Positions 42,919 through 50,593 of a stretch of DNA of 64,000 bases are shown here, in pieces. Position numbers and translations under genes: made by a program. Numbering within the stretch: the stretch's first letter is position 1; each line of letters opens with the position of its first letter. Source of the DNA: Hyphomicrobiales bacterium (lineage in GTDB: Bacteria > Pseudomonadota > Alphaproteobacteria > Rhizobiales > Beijerinckiaceae); contig UBZM01000032.1 of NCBI GenBank assembly GCA_900470095.1, positions 1-64,000 on the forward strand, read 5' to 3'. The notes beneath the pieces are model-generated. The model ran no database searches and was not told the DNA's origin. It saw only the letters and a list, made by a program, of their open reading frames with translations.

Positions 42919-42955
42919 GGCGTGCTCCCTGCAAATTCTGATCGTGAAACAGTCT

Positions 42956-42989
42956 CGTTCGATTTAACGAACGCTCTGTGCGGCGTCAA
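42956..42989 (-). promoter_or_regulatory. metY promoter with palindromic operator
   Basis: On the minus strand, TTGACG (42989-42984), a 17-base spacer and TAAATC (42966-42961) form a good sigma-70-type promoter. CGTTCG-N6-CGAACG (42956-42973) overlaps the -10. A repressor bound there would block transcription of metY. The cognate regulator is unknown. No SAM-II riboswitch-like fold was recognised in this short leader. Confidence 0.55.
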
Positions 42990-44215
42990 TTCGGCCGGAC
43001 AGGTCTGAGAGCCGCCCCGATATGCTCCGGCCTGATGCCCATGCCGATCAGCCGTGCCGGCAGGCGGCGCAGCAGCGGGAAGCGCTGCAGGAGCCGCAGC
43101 GGCAGAGGCGGCGTCACTGGTCCGCGGCTGGCGAGCAGCGGCGTGATCACCCGGTTCTGGATGGCGATCTGCATGGATTGGGTGAGTTTTGCCGGGAATT
43201 CACGGCGATGCTGCACGGCTGCGAGAGCAGTATCCGTCAGCCGCTTCTCTCGGAGCGGCACTGCCAGCAGGTTGGCCGTTGCGACGGCATCCTGCACCGC
43301 CAGATTGATGCCGACGCCGCCGATCGGAGACATCGCATGCGCGGCGTCGCCGATGCAGAGCAGGCCGGGCTTCCACCAGCGCGTCAGGCGATCGACAGCG
43401 ACGGAAAGCAGCTTGATGTCGTCCCAGCTGCGCAGCTCCGCAATCCGGTCCTGAAGAAAGGGCGAGAGCGCAACGACACCGTCCCGGAAGGCCCGCATGC
43501 CCCGGACCTGCAAGGATTCCAGCGAACCCTTGGGGATGATGAAGGCGCATTGCCAGTAGTCGCCGCGGTTGAGCATGATGAAGAAGCGCCCGCCCGCGAC
43601 CTGGCCGAAGGTCTGGTTGCGATCGCTCTTGTTGCGCGACAGCCGGAACCAGAGCACGTCCATCGGCGCGCCCAGCACTTCGACCGGGAGGCCGGAGGCC
43701 GCGCGCAGATCGGAACTGCGCCCGTCAGCCGCAACGACGAGATCGGCCCTGATCGAGAGCGGGCCGTCGGGCGCCATGGCCGTGACGCCGGCCACGCGCC
43801 CGTTCTGCTTGATCAGTCCCTCGGCCTTCGTCTGCATCCGCAAATGGAAGGAGGGCTGCTCGCGTCCCCGTTCCGCCAGGAAATCGAGAAAATCCCATTG
43901 CGGCATGAAGGCGACATAGGGAGCCTTGACCGGCAAATGGCTGAAATCGGCGACCGTGATCTCGTCGTCTCCGAAGCGGGCGACGATATGGTCTTCCTTG
44001 CTGTGCGGCAGCTTCAGGAAGGCCTCGAGCAGCCCGAGTTCATGCATCAGCTCGAGTGTCGAAGGGTGGATCGTATCGCCGCGGAAATCCCGCAGGAAAT
44101 CGGCGTGCTTCTCCAGCACGGTGACCTCGATGCCGGCTCTCGCGAGCAGAAAACCGAGCATCATCCCGGCGGGGCCGCCTCCGGCGATGCAGCACGTGGT
44201 CGTTTCCTCGCGCAT
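42986..44215 (-). CDS. FAD-dependent monooxygenase (PHBH/UbiH fold)
   Basis: The 409-residue flavoprotein has an N-terminal dinucleotide fold CCIAGGGPAGMMLGFLLARAG, the DG motif VVAADGRSSDLR and the GD motif CIGDAAHAMSPIGGVGINLAVQDA, as in group A aromatic hydroxylases. The substrate is not evident. The ATG at 44215 has AGGGGAA six bases upstream; longer in-frame sequence is rejected on composition. It lies 25 bases after the CoA-binding protein gene on the same strand. Confidence 0.9.
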   Translation of the reverse strand: MREETTTCCIAGGGPAGMMLGFLLARAGIEVTVLEKHADFLRDFRGDTIHPSTLELMHELGLLEAFLKLPHSKEDHIVARFGDDEITVADFSHLPVKAPYVAFMPQWDFLDFLAERGREQPSFHLRMQTKAEGLIKQNGRVAGVTAMAPDGPLSIRADLVVAADGRSSDLRAASGLPVEVLGAPMDVLWFRLSRNKSDRNQTFGQVAGGRFFIMLNRGDYWQCAFIIPKGSLESLQVRGMRAFRDGVVALSPFLQDRIAELRSWDDIKLLSVAVDRLTRWWKPGLLCIGDAAHAMSPIGGVGINLAVQDAVATANLLAVPLREKRLTDTALAAVQHRREFPAKLTQSMQIAIQNRVITPLLASRGPVTPPLPLRLLQRFPLLRRLPARLIGMGIRPEHIGAALRPVRPN

Positions 44216-44240
44216 CGCCGTTCCCCTGGAAATGGCCGGG

Positions 44241-44771
44241 TCAGGTCCCGGGCCGGTTGATCGACAATTTCTGGAAGCCCTTGCCGGCCAGTTGCGGCTT
44301 CTTGTTCGAGATGATGCGCGAATTGATGCCCTGCCAGCCGATCTCGCCGGAGAGCCGGCCATACTCGATCTTCGGGCAGCGGTTCATGATCACGGTGAGG
44401 CCCTTCGCCTCGGCGCGGGCGGCGGCCACGTCATTGCGGACGGAAAGCTGCATCCAGATCACTTTCGGCAGGGGCGAGAGCGCCAAAGCCTCATCCGTGA
44501 TCGGCCCGGCGGCTTCCGAATTGCGGAAGATCTCGACCATGTCGACGGGAACCGGAATCTCCTTCAGCGAGCCGTAGACCGTCTTGCCGAGCAGCGTCTG
44601 GCCGGCGAGGCCGGGATTGACGGGGATGACGTCATAGCCGCGATCGAGCAGATATTTGGTGACGATCCAGCTCGGCCGCGCCTCGTTGGCCGAGGCGCCG
44701 ACCAGGGCGATGGTTTTCACCTCGCGCAGGATGCGGCGGATTAGCGCATCTTCATAGGCCTCATGATTCAA
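44241..44771 (-). CDS. CoA-binding (YccU-like) protein
   Basis: The 176-residue Rossmann-like protein has VKTIALVGASANEARPSWIV near the N terminus, GYDVIPVNPGLAGQ, and a conserved late VIWMQLSVRND...MNRCPKIEY region, as in the CoA_binding_2 (YccU) family. Members bind CoA, but their cellular role is unsettled. The start is TTG at 44771 with GAGG about ten bases upstream; no near in-frame ATG exists. Confidence 0.88.
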   Translation of the reverse strand: MNHEAYEDALIRRILREVKTIALVGASANEARPSWIVTKYLLDRGYDVIPVNPGLAGQTLLGKTVYGSLKEIPVPVDMVEIFRNSEAAGPITDEALALSPLPKVIWMQLSVRNDVAAARAEAKGLTVIMNRCPKIEYGRLSGEIGWQGINSRIISNKKPQLAGKGFQKLSINRPGT

Positions 44772-44868
44772 GGTGCTGAATCCTCACGAGAAATACGCGG
44801 CGATCATGCGCAGGTATTTTGGCGCCGAGGGGCTGAACCACAGCTTTGCCACTCTTATCTGATTCACT

Positions 44869-44898
44869 GGAACACAGGGCGAACAACCCCGGTTGTTC
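44869..44898 (+). promoter_or_regulatory. Palindrome and EcfG-like promoter before the 44921 gene
   Basis: GAACAACC-CC-GGTTGTTC (44881-44898) is a perfect palindrome with a two-base centre. GGAAC (44869-44873) is followed after 17 bases by GGTT (44891-44894), one base off the EcfG consensus. The palindrome overlaps the -10 side and could be an operator. The start codon is 23 bases further on. Confidence 0.45.
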
Positions 44899-44920
44899 CG
44901 TCATGAAAGGAGGGTCTACC

Positions 44921-45352
44921 ATGTGCGACTATAGCCTGCACAATGTGATGTCCACTCCCGCCAAAGTGGGCGACGAACTGACGACCACCAGCTTCCCGAA
45001 TTCGAGCACGCGCGGCTTCTGCACTGCGGCACAGCCGGAGGTTGCGGTCTGCGTGCTGCCCGGCACGGAGCTGGCGTTCGAGAGCGAGATCGAGTGCGAT
45101 AGGGTGGTCGGCTTCCTGCCGCATCGCAAGATGGCGGCGACAATGGCCCGCTTCCGTCAGATCGATCTCGACAAGCCCTATGCGCATCACGATGCGCTCG
45201 AGCTGCCCGACGGGCAGGTCATTCTGCTGACGAACCTGTCTACGGGACAAAAGGCGACCGTTTTGCAGTTGCCAGCCGTGCCGCAGCCGGAAGAAGAGGC
45301 CAAGGAGCACCTGCACGCCGAGATGCCGGAGCATTTCCCCGCGATCCTGTGA
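44921..45352 (+). CDS. Conserved hypothetical protein (MCDYSLH type)
   Basis: The 143-residue soluble protein opens with MCDYSLHNVMSTPAKVGDEL. It continues with STRGFCTAAQPEVAVCVLPGTELAF and a late DALELPDGQVILLTNL. I have seen this N-terminal pattern in rhizobial and cyanobacterial proteins of unknown role. Three cysteines and several histidines could bind metal. The start is fixed by GGAGGG about eight bases upstream. A palindrome sits in its promoter region. Confidence 0.65.
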   Translation: MCDYSLHNVMSTPAKVGDELTTTSFPNSSTRGFCTAAQPEVAVCVLPGTELAFESEIECDRVVGFLPHRKMAATMARFRQIDLDKPYAHHDALELPDGQVILLTNLSTGQKATVLQLPAVPQPEEEAKEHLHAEMPEHFPAIL

Positions 45353-45455
45353 ACAGGCGCCTGATGGATAGCTGCACGCGGCGTGTCTCGGTTGTCGCCG
45401 CGTGCGGCGCTGAATCTGGATGGATGGAGAGGGCCCGACCGAGGGTCGCGAGCCG

Positions 45456-46271
45456 CTAGTTGCCGCTCCAGACCGGCTGGCGTTTCCCCATGAAGGCATC
45501 GATCCCTTCCTCGGCATCGCGGGCGAGCATGTTCTCGACCATGACCGCCGATGCGTGATCATAGGCTGCCGCGAGACCCATCTCGCGCTGCTGGTAAAAG
45601 GCGCGCTTGCCGATTTTCACGGTGGCAGGCGATTTCGATGCGATCACGCCCGCCAGTCGCAGGGCCTCCGCAAGCGCAGCACCGACTGGCACGACACGAT
45701 TGACCAGCCCCATCCGGGCGGCCTCCTCGGCCGGCACCAATTCGCCCAGCAGCAGCATCTCCAGCGCATGTTTGGCCGCGAGGTTGCGCGAGAGCGCCAC
45801 CATGGGCGTCGAACAGAACAGCCCGATATGGACGCCGGGCGTGCAGAAACGTGCCTGCGCGCCCGCGACGGCGAGATCGCAGGTCGCGACGAGCTGGCAG
45901 CCCGCAGCGGTCGCCGTGCCTTCGACGGCTGCAATGACCGGCTGGGGCAGGGCGGTGATCTGTTGCATCATGGCCGAGCAGCGGCCAAGGATATCGGTGA
46001 AATAGGCGCGGCCACGGTCCGGATCGGCGCGATGCGCGCTCATCTCCTTGAGGTCATGCCCGGCCGAGAAGACCGGGCCGGCGGCCGTCAGCACGATAGC
46101 GCGCACCGTCTTGTCTGCTGCAATGGCCACGAAAGCCTCGCTCAACGCGGCCAGCATCGCTTCGCCAAGCGGATTGCGCACCTGCGGACGGTTCAGCGTC
46201 AGTATCGCGATGCCGTCCTGGTCTGCGCGCAGCAGGACCGGGGCGGTGTCGGGTTCGAGATGGGCATTCAT
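45456..46271 (-). CDS. Enoyl-CoA hydratase/isomerase family protein
   Basis: The 271-residue crotonase-fold protein has the oxyanion-hole blocks FSAGHDLKEMSAHR and GTATAAGCQLVATCDLAVAG. It has FCTPGVHIGLFCSTPMVALSR in place of the usual glutamates. One catalytic glutamate position (after GTA) appears substituted, as in family members with non-hydratase activity. It probably acts on a fatty or branched acyl-CoA. The ATG at 46271 begins MNAHLEPD. It is divergent from the thioesterase gene. Confidence 0.88.
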   Translation of the reverse strand: MNAHLEPDTAPVLLRADQDGIAILTLNRPQVRNPLGEAMLAALSEAFVAIAADKTVRAIVLTAAGPVFSAGHDLKEMSAHRADPDRGRAYFTDILGRCSAMMQQITALPQPVIAAVEGTATAAGCQLVATCDLAVAGAQARFCTPGVHIGLFCSTPMVALSRNLAAKHALEMLLLGELVPAEEAARMGLVNRVVPVGAALAEALRLAGVIASKSPATVKIGKRAFYQQREMGLAAAYDHASAVMVENMLARDAEEGIDAFMGKRQPVWSGN

Positions 46272-46362
46272 GGCATGGCCTTTCGCATCCGTGGCTATTG
46301 TCGGAGCCCGATCGTCATGCTGCAAGGGGAGGAGTTCCCCGCTGGCATCCGGTTTCCCGCAC

Positions 46363-46791
46363 ATGACACCCCGCATGACGATCTCAGAGGTGGAGGCCTA
46401 TCTCGATCAGGTCTTCCCGCAGCTCCATTATGGCGGGCGCACCTATTTCATCGAAGAGGTTGGCCCGCTGACGGCGCGCATGCGCTGCGATTATCACGAG
46501 CGGCATTTGCGTCCCGGGGGCACGATCTCCGGTCCGACCATGATGGCGCTGGCTGATCTCGCCCTCTATGTCGCGATCCTTGCCCAGATCGGCCCGGTCG
46601 GCCTCGCTGTGACGACGAGCCTCAACTACAATTTCCTGCGCAAGCCGGGGCCGGTGGCGCTGATCGCGGAGGCGAGGCTGCTCAAGCTCGGCAAGCGGCT
46701 CGCCGTCGGAGAGGTCGCGCTGTCCTCGCAGGGCGACAGCGAGATCGTCTGCCATGCGACCGGCACCTACTCGATTCCGTCGGAGCGCTAG
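46363..46791 (+). CDS. PaaI-type hotdog thioesterase
   Basis: The 142-residue product has a single hotdog fold with RPGGTISGPTMMALADLALYVAIL as the helix-bearing active-site stretch, then TTSLNYNFLRKPG and a late AVGEVALSSQGDSEIVCHATGTY. Such enzymes hydrolyse acyl- or aryl-CoA thioesters. It pairs divergently with the crotonase gene, suggesting shared acyl-CoA substrates. The start is 46363 or 46375; neither has a strong ribosome-binding site. Confidence 0.88.
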   Translation: MTPRMTISEVEAYLDQVFPQLHYGGRTYFIEEVGPLTARMRCDYHERHLRPGGTISGPTMMALADLALYVAILAQIGPVGLAVTTSLNYNFLRKPGPVALIAEARLLKLGKRLAVGEVALSSQGDSEIVCHATGTYSIPSER

Positions 46792-46907
46792 AATCCCGAC
46801 CCTATGCCTGGCCGCAGTACAGTCGCCGCCGGGGAATCGGAGCGTCAGGAGAGGCGTAGGGAAAGGGATGATCCTGCCGGACCTCGGAGGATCGCCGGAA
46901 CCGAATG

Positions 46908-46928
46908 CGGTACCTAAATACCGTTTTT
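46908..46928 (+). terminator. Weak terminator after thioesterase
   Basis: CGGTA (46908-46912) and TACCG (46919-46923) form a five-base stem with loop CCTAAA, followed directly by TTTTT. The stem is short but the T run is good. Confidence 0.45.
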
Positions 46929-46981
46929 GCCATTGCACTGAAAACAATGCGAATTTTCGCCTTGAAGCGTGATCGTGGCGC

Positions 46982-47052
46982 TTGACAGTACGGCAGCTTG
47001 TCCCTATCCACCGCCCCACACCGCCGCCGGCCTTCCGGCGGCTTGTCCTTTT
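46982..47052 (+). promoter_or_regulatory. rplM-rpsI promoter and 5' leader hairpin
   Basis: TTGACA (46982-46987), a 17-base spacer and TATCCA (47005-47010) make a strong promoter with transcription expected near 47017. Almost at once the RNA can form GCCGCCGG-CCTT-CCGGCGGC (47023-47042), followed by TTGTCCTTTTT, a terminator-like hairpin 34 bases before rplM. It may be an attenuator or a ribosomal-protein binding leader. Confidence 0.6.
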
Positions 47053-47075
47053 TCAAGCAACCGAAGGGTGCCGCG

Positions 47076-47537
47076 ATGAAGACCGTCTCGCTCAAGCCCG
47101 CCGACGTCGAGAAGAAGTGGGTTGTGATCGATGCCTCCGGGCTGGTCGTTGGTCGTCTCGCCTCCGTTGTGGCGATGCGTCTGCGCGGCAAGCACAAGGC
47201 CGCCTACACCCCGCATGTCGACTGTGGCGACAACATCATCGTCATCAATGCCGAGAAGGTGGTCCTGACAGGTCGCAAGCGCGACCAGAAGGTTTACTAC
47301 CATCACACCGGATTTCCGGGTGGCATCAAGGAGCGTTCCGCCAAGTTCCTGCTCGAAGGCCGCTTCCCTGAGCGCGTCGTCGAGAAGGCTGTCGAGCGCA
47401 TGCTGCCGCGCGGCCCGCTGTTCCGCCAGATCCTGGGCAACCTGCGCGTCTACAAGGGCGCTGAGCACCCCCACGCCGCCCAGTCGCCGGAGGCGCTCGA
47501 CGTCGCCGCGCTCAACAGCAAGAATGCGAGGCTCTGA
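47076..47537 (+). CDS. rplM: 50S ribosomal protein L13
   Basis: The 153-residue protein has the L13 landmarks [45 protein letters not shown] and the conserved [23 protein letters not shown] stretch. It is a primary 23S rRNA-binding protein of the large subunit. The ATG at 47076 has AAGGGTG upstream. It is followed two bases later by rpsI, the standard pairing. Confidence 0.98.
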   Translation: MKTVSLKPADVEKKWVVIDASGLVVGRLASVVAMRLRGKHKAAYTPHVDCGDNIIVINAEKVVLTGRKRDQKVYYHHTGFPGGIKERSAKFLLEGRFPERVVEKAVERMLPRGPLFRQILGNLRVYKGAEHPHAAQSPEALDVAALNSKNARL

Positions 47538-47539
47538 TC

Positions 47540-48019
47540 ATGGCTGAGGTTCTTCAGTCTCTCGAGCAGCTCGGCCAGGTCGCCAAGACGGCTCAGCCCG
47601 ACGCTCCCGTTCACGTCAAGAAGGTCGATGCGCAGGGCCGCGCCTATGCCACCGGCAAGCGCAAGAACGCCATCGCCCGCGTCTGGATCAAGCCGGGCTC
47701 CGGCAAGATCACGGTCAACACCCGCGACCAGGAAGTCTACTTCGCTCGTCCGGTGCTGCGCCTGATCCTGCAGCAGCCGCTGATGATCGTCGACCGCATG
47801 ACCCAGTACGACGTCGTCGTCACGGTCAAGGGCGGCGGTCTCTCCGGCCAGGCCGGCGCGGTGCGCCACGGCATCTCCAAGGCCCTGACCTTCTACGAGC
47901 CGGAACTGCGCGGCCCGCTCAAGAAGGAAGGCTTCCTGACCCGCGACTCGCGCGTCGTCGAGCGCAAGAAGTTCGGTAAGGCCAAGGCCCGCCGCAGCTT
48001 CCAGTTCTCGAAGCGCTGA
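47540..48019 (+). CDS. rpsI: 30S ribosomal protein S9
   Basis: The 159-residue protein has [23 protein letters not shown], a central [23 protein letters not shown] and the basic C-terminal tail ending RRSFQFSKR, which reaches the P-site tRNA. The short N-terminal extension is common in alphaproteobacteria. It is cotranscribed with rplM and ends before a strong terminator. Confidence 0.98.
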   Translation: MAEVLQSLEQLGQVAKTAQPDAPVHVKKVDAQGRAYATGKRKNAIARVWIKPGSGKITVNTRDQEVYFARPVLRLILQQPLMIVDRMTQYDVVVTVKGGGLSGQAGAVRHGISKALTFYEPELRGPLKKEGFLTRDSRVVERKKFGKAKARRSFQFSKR

Positions 48020-48049
48020 TCCGGCTCACGCAGTCTGGCTATGCTATCA

Positions 48050-48075
48050 GGGCGGCTCGCAAGAGCCGCCCTTTT
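48050..48075 (+). terminator. Terminator of rplM-rpsI
   Basis: GGGCGGCTC (48050-48058), loop GCAA, GAGCCGCCC (48063-48071) and TTTT form a textbook rho-independent terminator. Confidence 0.93.
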
Positions 48076-48115
48076 CGTATTGGCTGCAGCTCCGTTCCAG
48101 CTGGAGTTACCGCCG

Positions 48116-48874
48116 ATGAGCGCTACCCGTCCCGTTCTTCTCGTCACCGGAGGCAGCCGCGGCATCGGCGCCGCGATCTCAGTCATGGCAGCAAGGCGTG
48201 GCTATGATGTCGCCGTCAATTACCAACGCGACGCGGCAGCCGCCGCTTCGGTCGTCGCGGCCTGCAAGGTCGCGGGCGCAAGCGCGGTTGCACTTCAGGG
48301 CGACATGTCTGATGAGGCGGATATCCTGCGCGTCTTCGCCGAGGCGAAGGCGAAGCTCGGGCCCATCGCCCAGGTCGTCAACAACGCAGGCATCACCGGC
48401 AAATCAGGCCCGCTGGCCGAGGCGGACGCAGAGGTCATTCGCAGCTGCATCGATGTGAACGTCACCGGCGCGCTCCTGGTTGCGCGGGAAGCAGCGCGGG
48501 CGCTGCTCGCTCAGCCGGAACGGAAGGGCAGGGCGATCATCAACATCTCCTCCGCTGCGGCAACGCTCGGCTCGCCCGGCGAATATGTCTGGTACGCCGC
48601 TTCCAAGGGCGCGGTCGATACGCTGACGATTGGCCTTGCGAAGGAGCTTGCCCCTGCCGGCATCCGCGTCAATGCGGTCTCGCCCGGCATTACCGAGACC
48701 GAGATCCATGCCCTGTCGACGGGCGAAGCAGGTCGGGTCGAGCGCATCGCACCACTCGTTCCCCTGCAGCGGGCGGCGTCTCCGGACGAGATCGCCGAGG
48801 CCGTGCTGTTCCTGCTCTCCGAGGCCTCCGCCTATACGACAGGCATCGTTCTGCGCGTGGCGGGCGGGCGTTGA
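48116..48874 (+). CDS. SDR family oxidoreductase (FabG-like)
   Basis: The 252-residue classical SDR has TGGSRGIGAAIS, NYQRD after strand 2 (favouring NADPH), NNAGITG, the catalytic serine in INISSAAA, YAASKGAVDTL as YxxxK, and VSPGITETEIH. The substrate is unknown. The ATG at 48116 has GGAG nine bases upstream. It follows the rpsI terminator, so it is a separate unit. Confidence 0.9.
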   Translation: MSATRPVLLVTGGSRGIGAAISVMAARRGYDVAVNYQRDAAAAASVVAACKVAGASAVALQGDMSDEADILRVFAEAKAKLGPIAQVVNNAGITGKSGPLAEADAEVIRSCIDVNVTGALLVAREAARALLAQPERKGRAIINISSAAATLGSPGEYVWYAASKGAVDTLTIGLAKELAPAGIRVNAVSPGITETEIHALSTGEAGRVERIAPLVPLQRAASPDEIAEAVLFLLSEASAYTTGIVLRVAGGR

Positions 48875-48945
48875 TACCACCGGTGCCCTGAACGACAGAT
48901 TCGGCTGCGGCCGCCGCCCGGCGCGGCTGGATCAGGGCCACGGCC

Positions 48946-49266
48946 ATGCTAAACCGCAGGCTCACGTCTCCGGTTCCAGCCTCCGCCATGCGCATCCTGC
49001 TCGTTCTCATTGCTTTCGGAATGATAGCGGTTCCCGCGCTGCTTGCGCTTGCGCGGACGGGGGAGCCGACCGGGCGCCGGGTCGGGCGGGCCTTGATCAT
49101 CTTCCTGACACCGGCCTTCGCGCTCGGCCTGATCCACGGCGTGCCCGAACTCGATGGCCGCGCCCTGCAGAACCCCATCGCCTGGACCACATTTCGGCTG
49201 GTCCTGACCGGCCTCGCCCTGATCCTGCCCTGGTGCCTCTATGTCTGGCTCACGGGCAGGCGCTGA
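48946..49266 (+). CDS. Small membrane protein
   Basis: The 106-residue product has about three hydrophobic segments (MRILLVLIAFGMIAVPALLA, IIFLTPAFALGLIHGV and LTGLALILPWCLYVWLT). No family is recognised. AGGG lies eight bases before the ATG at 48946. A shorter start at 48988 would begin directly with the first helix. It precedes the agmatinase gene by 21 bases and may be cotranscribed. Confidence 0.55.
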   Translation: MLNRRLTSPVPASAMRILLVLIAFGMIAVPALLALARTGEPTGRRVGRALIIFLTPAFALGLIHGVPELDGRALQNPIAWTTFRLVLTGLALILPWCLYVWLTGRR

Positions 49267-49287
49267 CTTCATTCACGGATTGCTGCC

Positions 49288-50247
49288 ATGACCGAACCCG
49301 TCGACACCCCCTCCATCGACCACGCCTTCACCGGCGATCGGCGCGGCCCGGCGCAGGATCCGACCTATGCCGGCGCGCTCTCCTTCATGCGCCGCCGCTA
49401 CAGCAAGGACGTCGCCGGCTGCGACCTGGTGATCTGGGGCGTGCCCTTCGATCTCGCGGTCTCCAACCGGCCGGGTACGCGCTTTGGACCGCAATCACTG
49501 CGCCGCGTCAGTGCGATCTTCGACGGCGATGCCCAGTATCCGTCCCGCATCGACCCGTTCGAGCATCTCTCGGCCGTGGATTACGGCGACTGCTCGCTGC
49601 CGCGCAGCGATCTGCAGGGCTGCGCCAGGGCGATCGAGCGTGAATCCGCCGCGATCATCGCGACCGGTGCGCATCTGGTGACGCTCGGCGGCGACCATTT
49701 TATCACCCTGCCGCTGTTGCGCGCCCATGTCGCCCGCCATGGCAAGCTGGCGATCGTCCAATTCGATGCGCATCAGGACACCTGGGACGATGGCGTCGGC
49801 GCGGTCTCGCATGGCACGTTCATGCTGGAGGCGGTGCGCGAGGGGCTGATCGATGTCGATCGCTCGATCCAGGTCGGCATCCGCACGGTTGCGCCGCGCG
49901 ATTGCGGCATCCAGGTGCTCGGCGCCTATGAGGCTCATGAACTCGGCGTCGATGGCGTCGTCGAGCGCATCAAGCAGCGCGTTGGGCAGGGCCCCGCCTA
50001 TCTCACATTCGATATCGACGCGCTCGATCCGGCCTTCGCGCCGGGCACGGGCACGCCTGTTGCCGGCGGCTTTACGGCGGCGCAAGCACTGCGCATGGTC
50101 TGGGCCATCCGCGATCTCGATTTCCGCGGCATGGACATCGTCGAAGTCTCCCCGCCCTATGACCATGCCGACGCGACGGCGATCGCCGGTGCCGCGGTGG
50201 CCCAGCACTACATCCAGGCGCTGGCGCTAAAGAAGAAGGCCGGCTGA
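49288..50247 (+). CDS. speB: Agmatinase (ureohydrolase family)
   Basis: The 319-residue protein has the manganese-binding blocks of ureohydrolases: GGDHFITLPLL, QFDAHQDTWDD, SHGTFML and TFDIDALDPAFAPGTGTPVAGG. The spacing fits agmatinase, which turns agmatine into putrescine and urea. Guanidinobutyrase or another guanidino hydrolase is possible. The following region carries the argC leader, so an arginine-related neighbourhood is consistent. Confidence 0.88.
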   Translation: MTEPVDTPSIDHAFTGDRRGPAQDPTYAGALSFMRRRYSKDVAGCDLVIWGVPFDLAVSNRPGTRFGPQSLRRVSAIFDGDAQYPSRIDPFEHLSAVDYGDCSLPRSDLQGCARAIERESAAIIATGAHLVTLGGDHFITLPLLRAHVARHGKLAIVQFDAHQDTWDDGVGAVSHGTFMLEAVREGLIDVDRSIQVGIRTVAPRDCGIQVLGAYEAHELGVDGVVERIKQRVGQGPAYLTFDIDALDPAFAPGTGTPVAGGFTAAQALRMVWAIRDLDFRGMDIVEVSPPYDHADATAIAGAAVAQHYIQALALKKKAG

Positions 50248-50393
50248 ATCTCCGTGTGAACGGACTGAATCCGCTTGCGAGCCGTGCGCGCCAAGCGATT
50301 CGATCCGTTGGCAAATCAGGCATGACGCAAGCCTCCGTCCCGTCGGGCGAGAGGTTTGCCGTGCCCGCAGGACGACGTCGCGTCACATGCCGA

Positions 50394-50422
50394 TTGACAG
50401 GGGCGGCGCCCTCCCACATATC
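50394..50422 (+). promoter_or_regulatory. Promoter of the argC leader
   Basis: TTGACA (50394-50399), an exact 17-base spacer and CATATC (50417-50422) predict a start near 50429. That is the first base of a short open frame, so the leader peptide would be translated without a 5' UTR. Confidence 0.6.
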
Positions 50423-50428
50423 AGCGTC

Positions 50429-50488
50429 ATGTTCATGTGCTCGATCCGACGTCGCACCAACCAGGCCGCCCCGGCGCGCCCGCGATGA
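50429..50488 (+). CDS. Putative arginine-rich leader peptide of argC
   Basis: The frame encodes MFMCSIRRRTNQAAPARPR, 19 residues with five arginines including a run of three. It starts at the predicted transcription start, so it would be leaderless, and ends 28 bases before a strong terminator stem that lies upstream of argC. GGCGCG in the late codons (50473-50478) can pair with CGCGCC in the terminator's first arm (50520-50525), allowing an alternative fold. This is the pattern expected of transcription attenuation by arginine supply. It is inferred from sequence only. Confidence 0.5.
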   Translation: MFMCSIRRRTNQAAPARPR

Positions 50489-50516
50489 CGCTCGGCTGAA
50501 CCCCGAATTGTCCGCG

Positions 50517-50542
50517 AACCGCGCCCGGAGCGCGGTTTTTTT
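50517..50542 (+). terminator. Attenuator-type terminator before argC
   Basis: AACCGCGC (50517-50524), loop CCGGA and GCGCGGTT (50530-50537), with the run of seven Ts at 50536-50542 starting at the end of the stem, form a strong rho-independent terminator. It sits only 51 bases before the argC start, after the leader peptide. Confidence 0.85.
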
Positions 50543-50593
50543 ATGCCTGATGCTGACCTATCAATGTGCGCGAGCGCGCTTTCGGAGGCCCTG

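Noticed and set aside
42919-42985. SAM-II riboswitch upstream of metY
   Set aside because: The leader is too short and shows a promoter and palindrome instead of the conserved pseudoknot segments.
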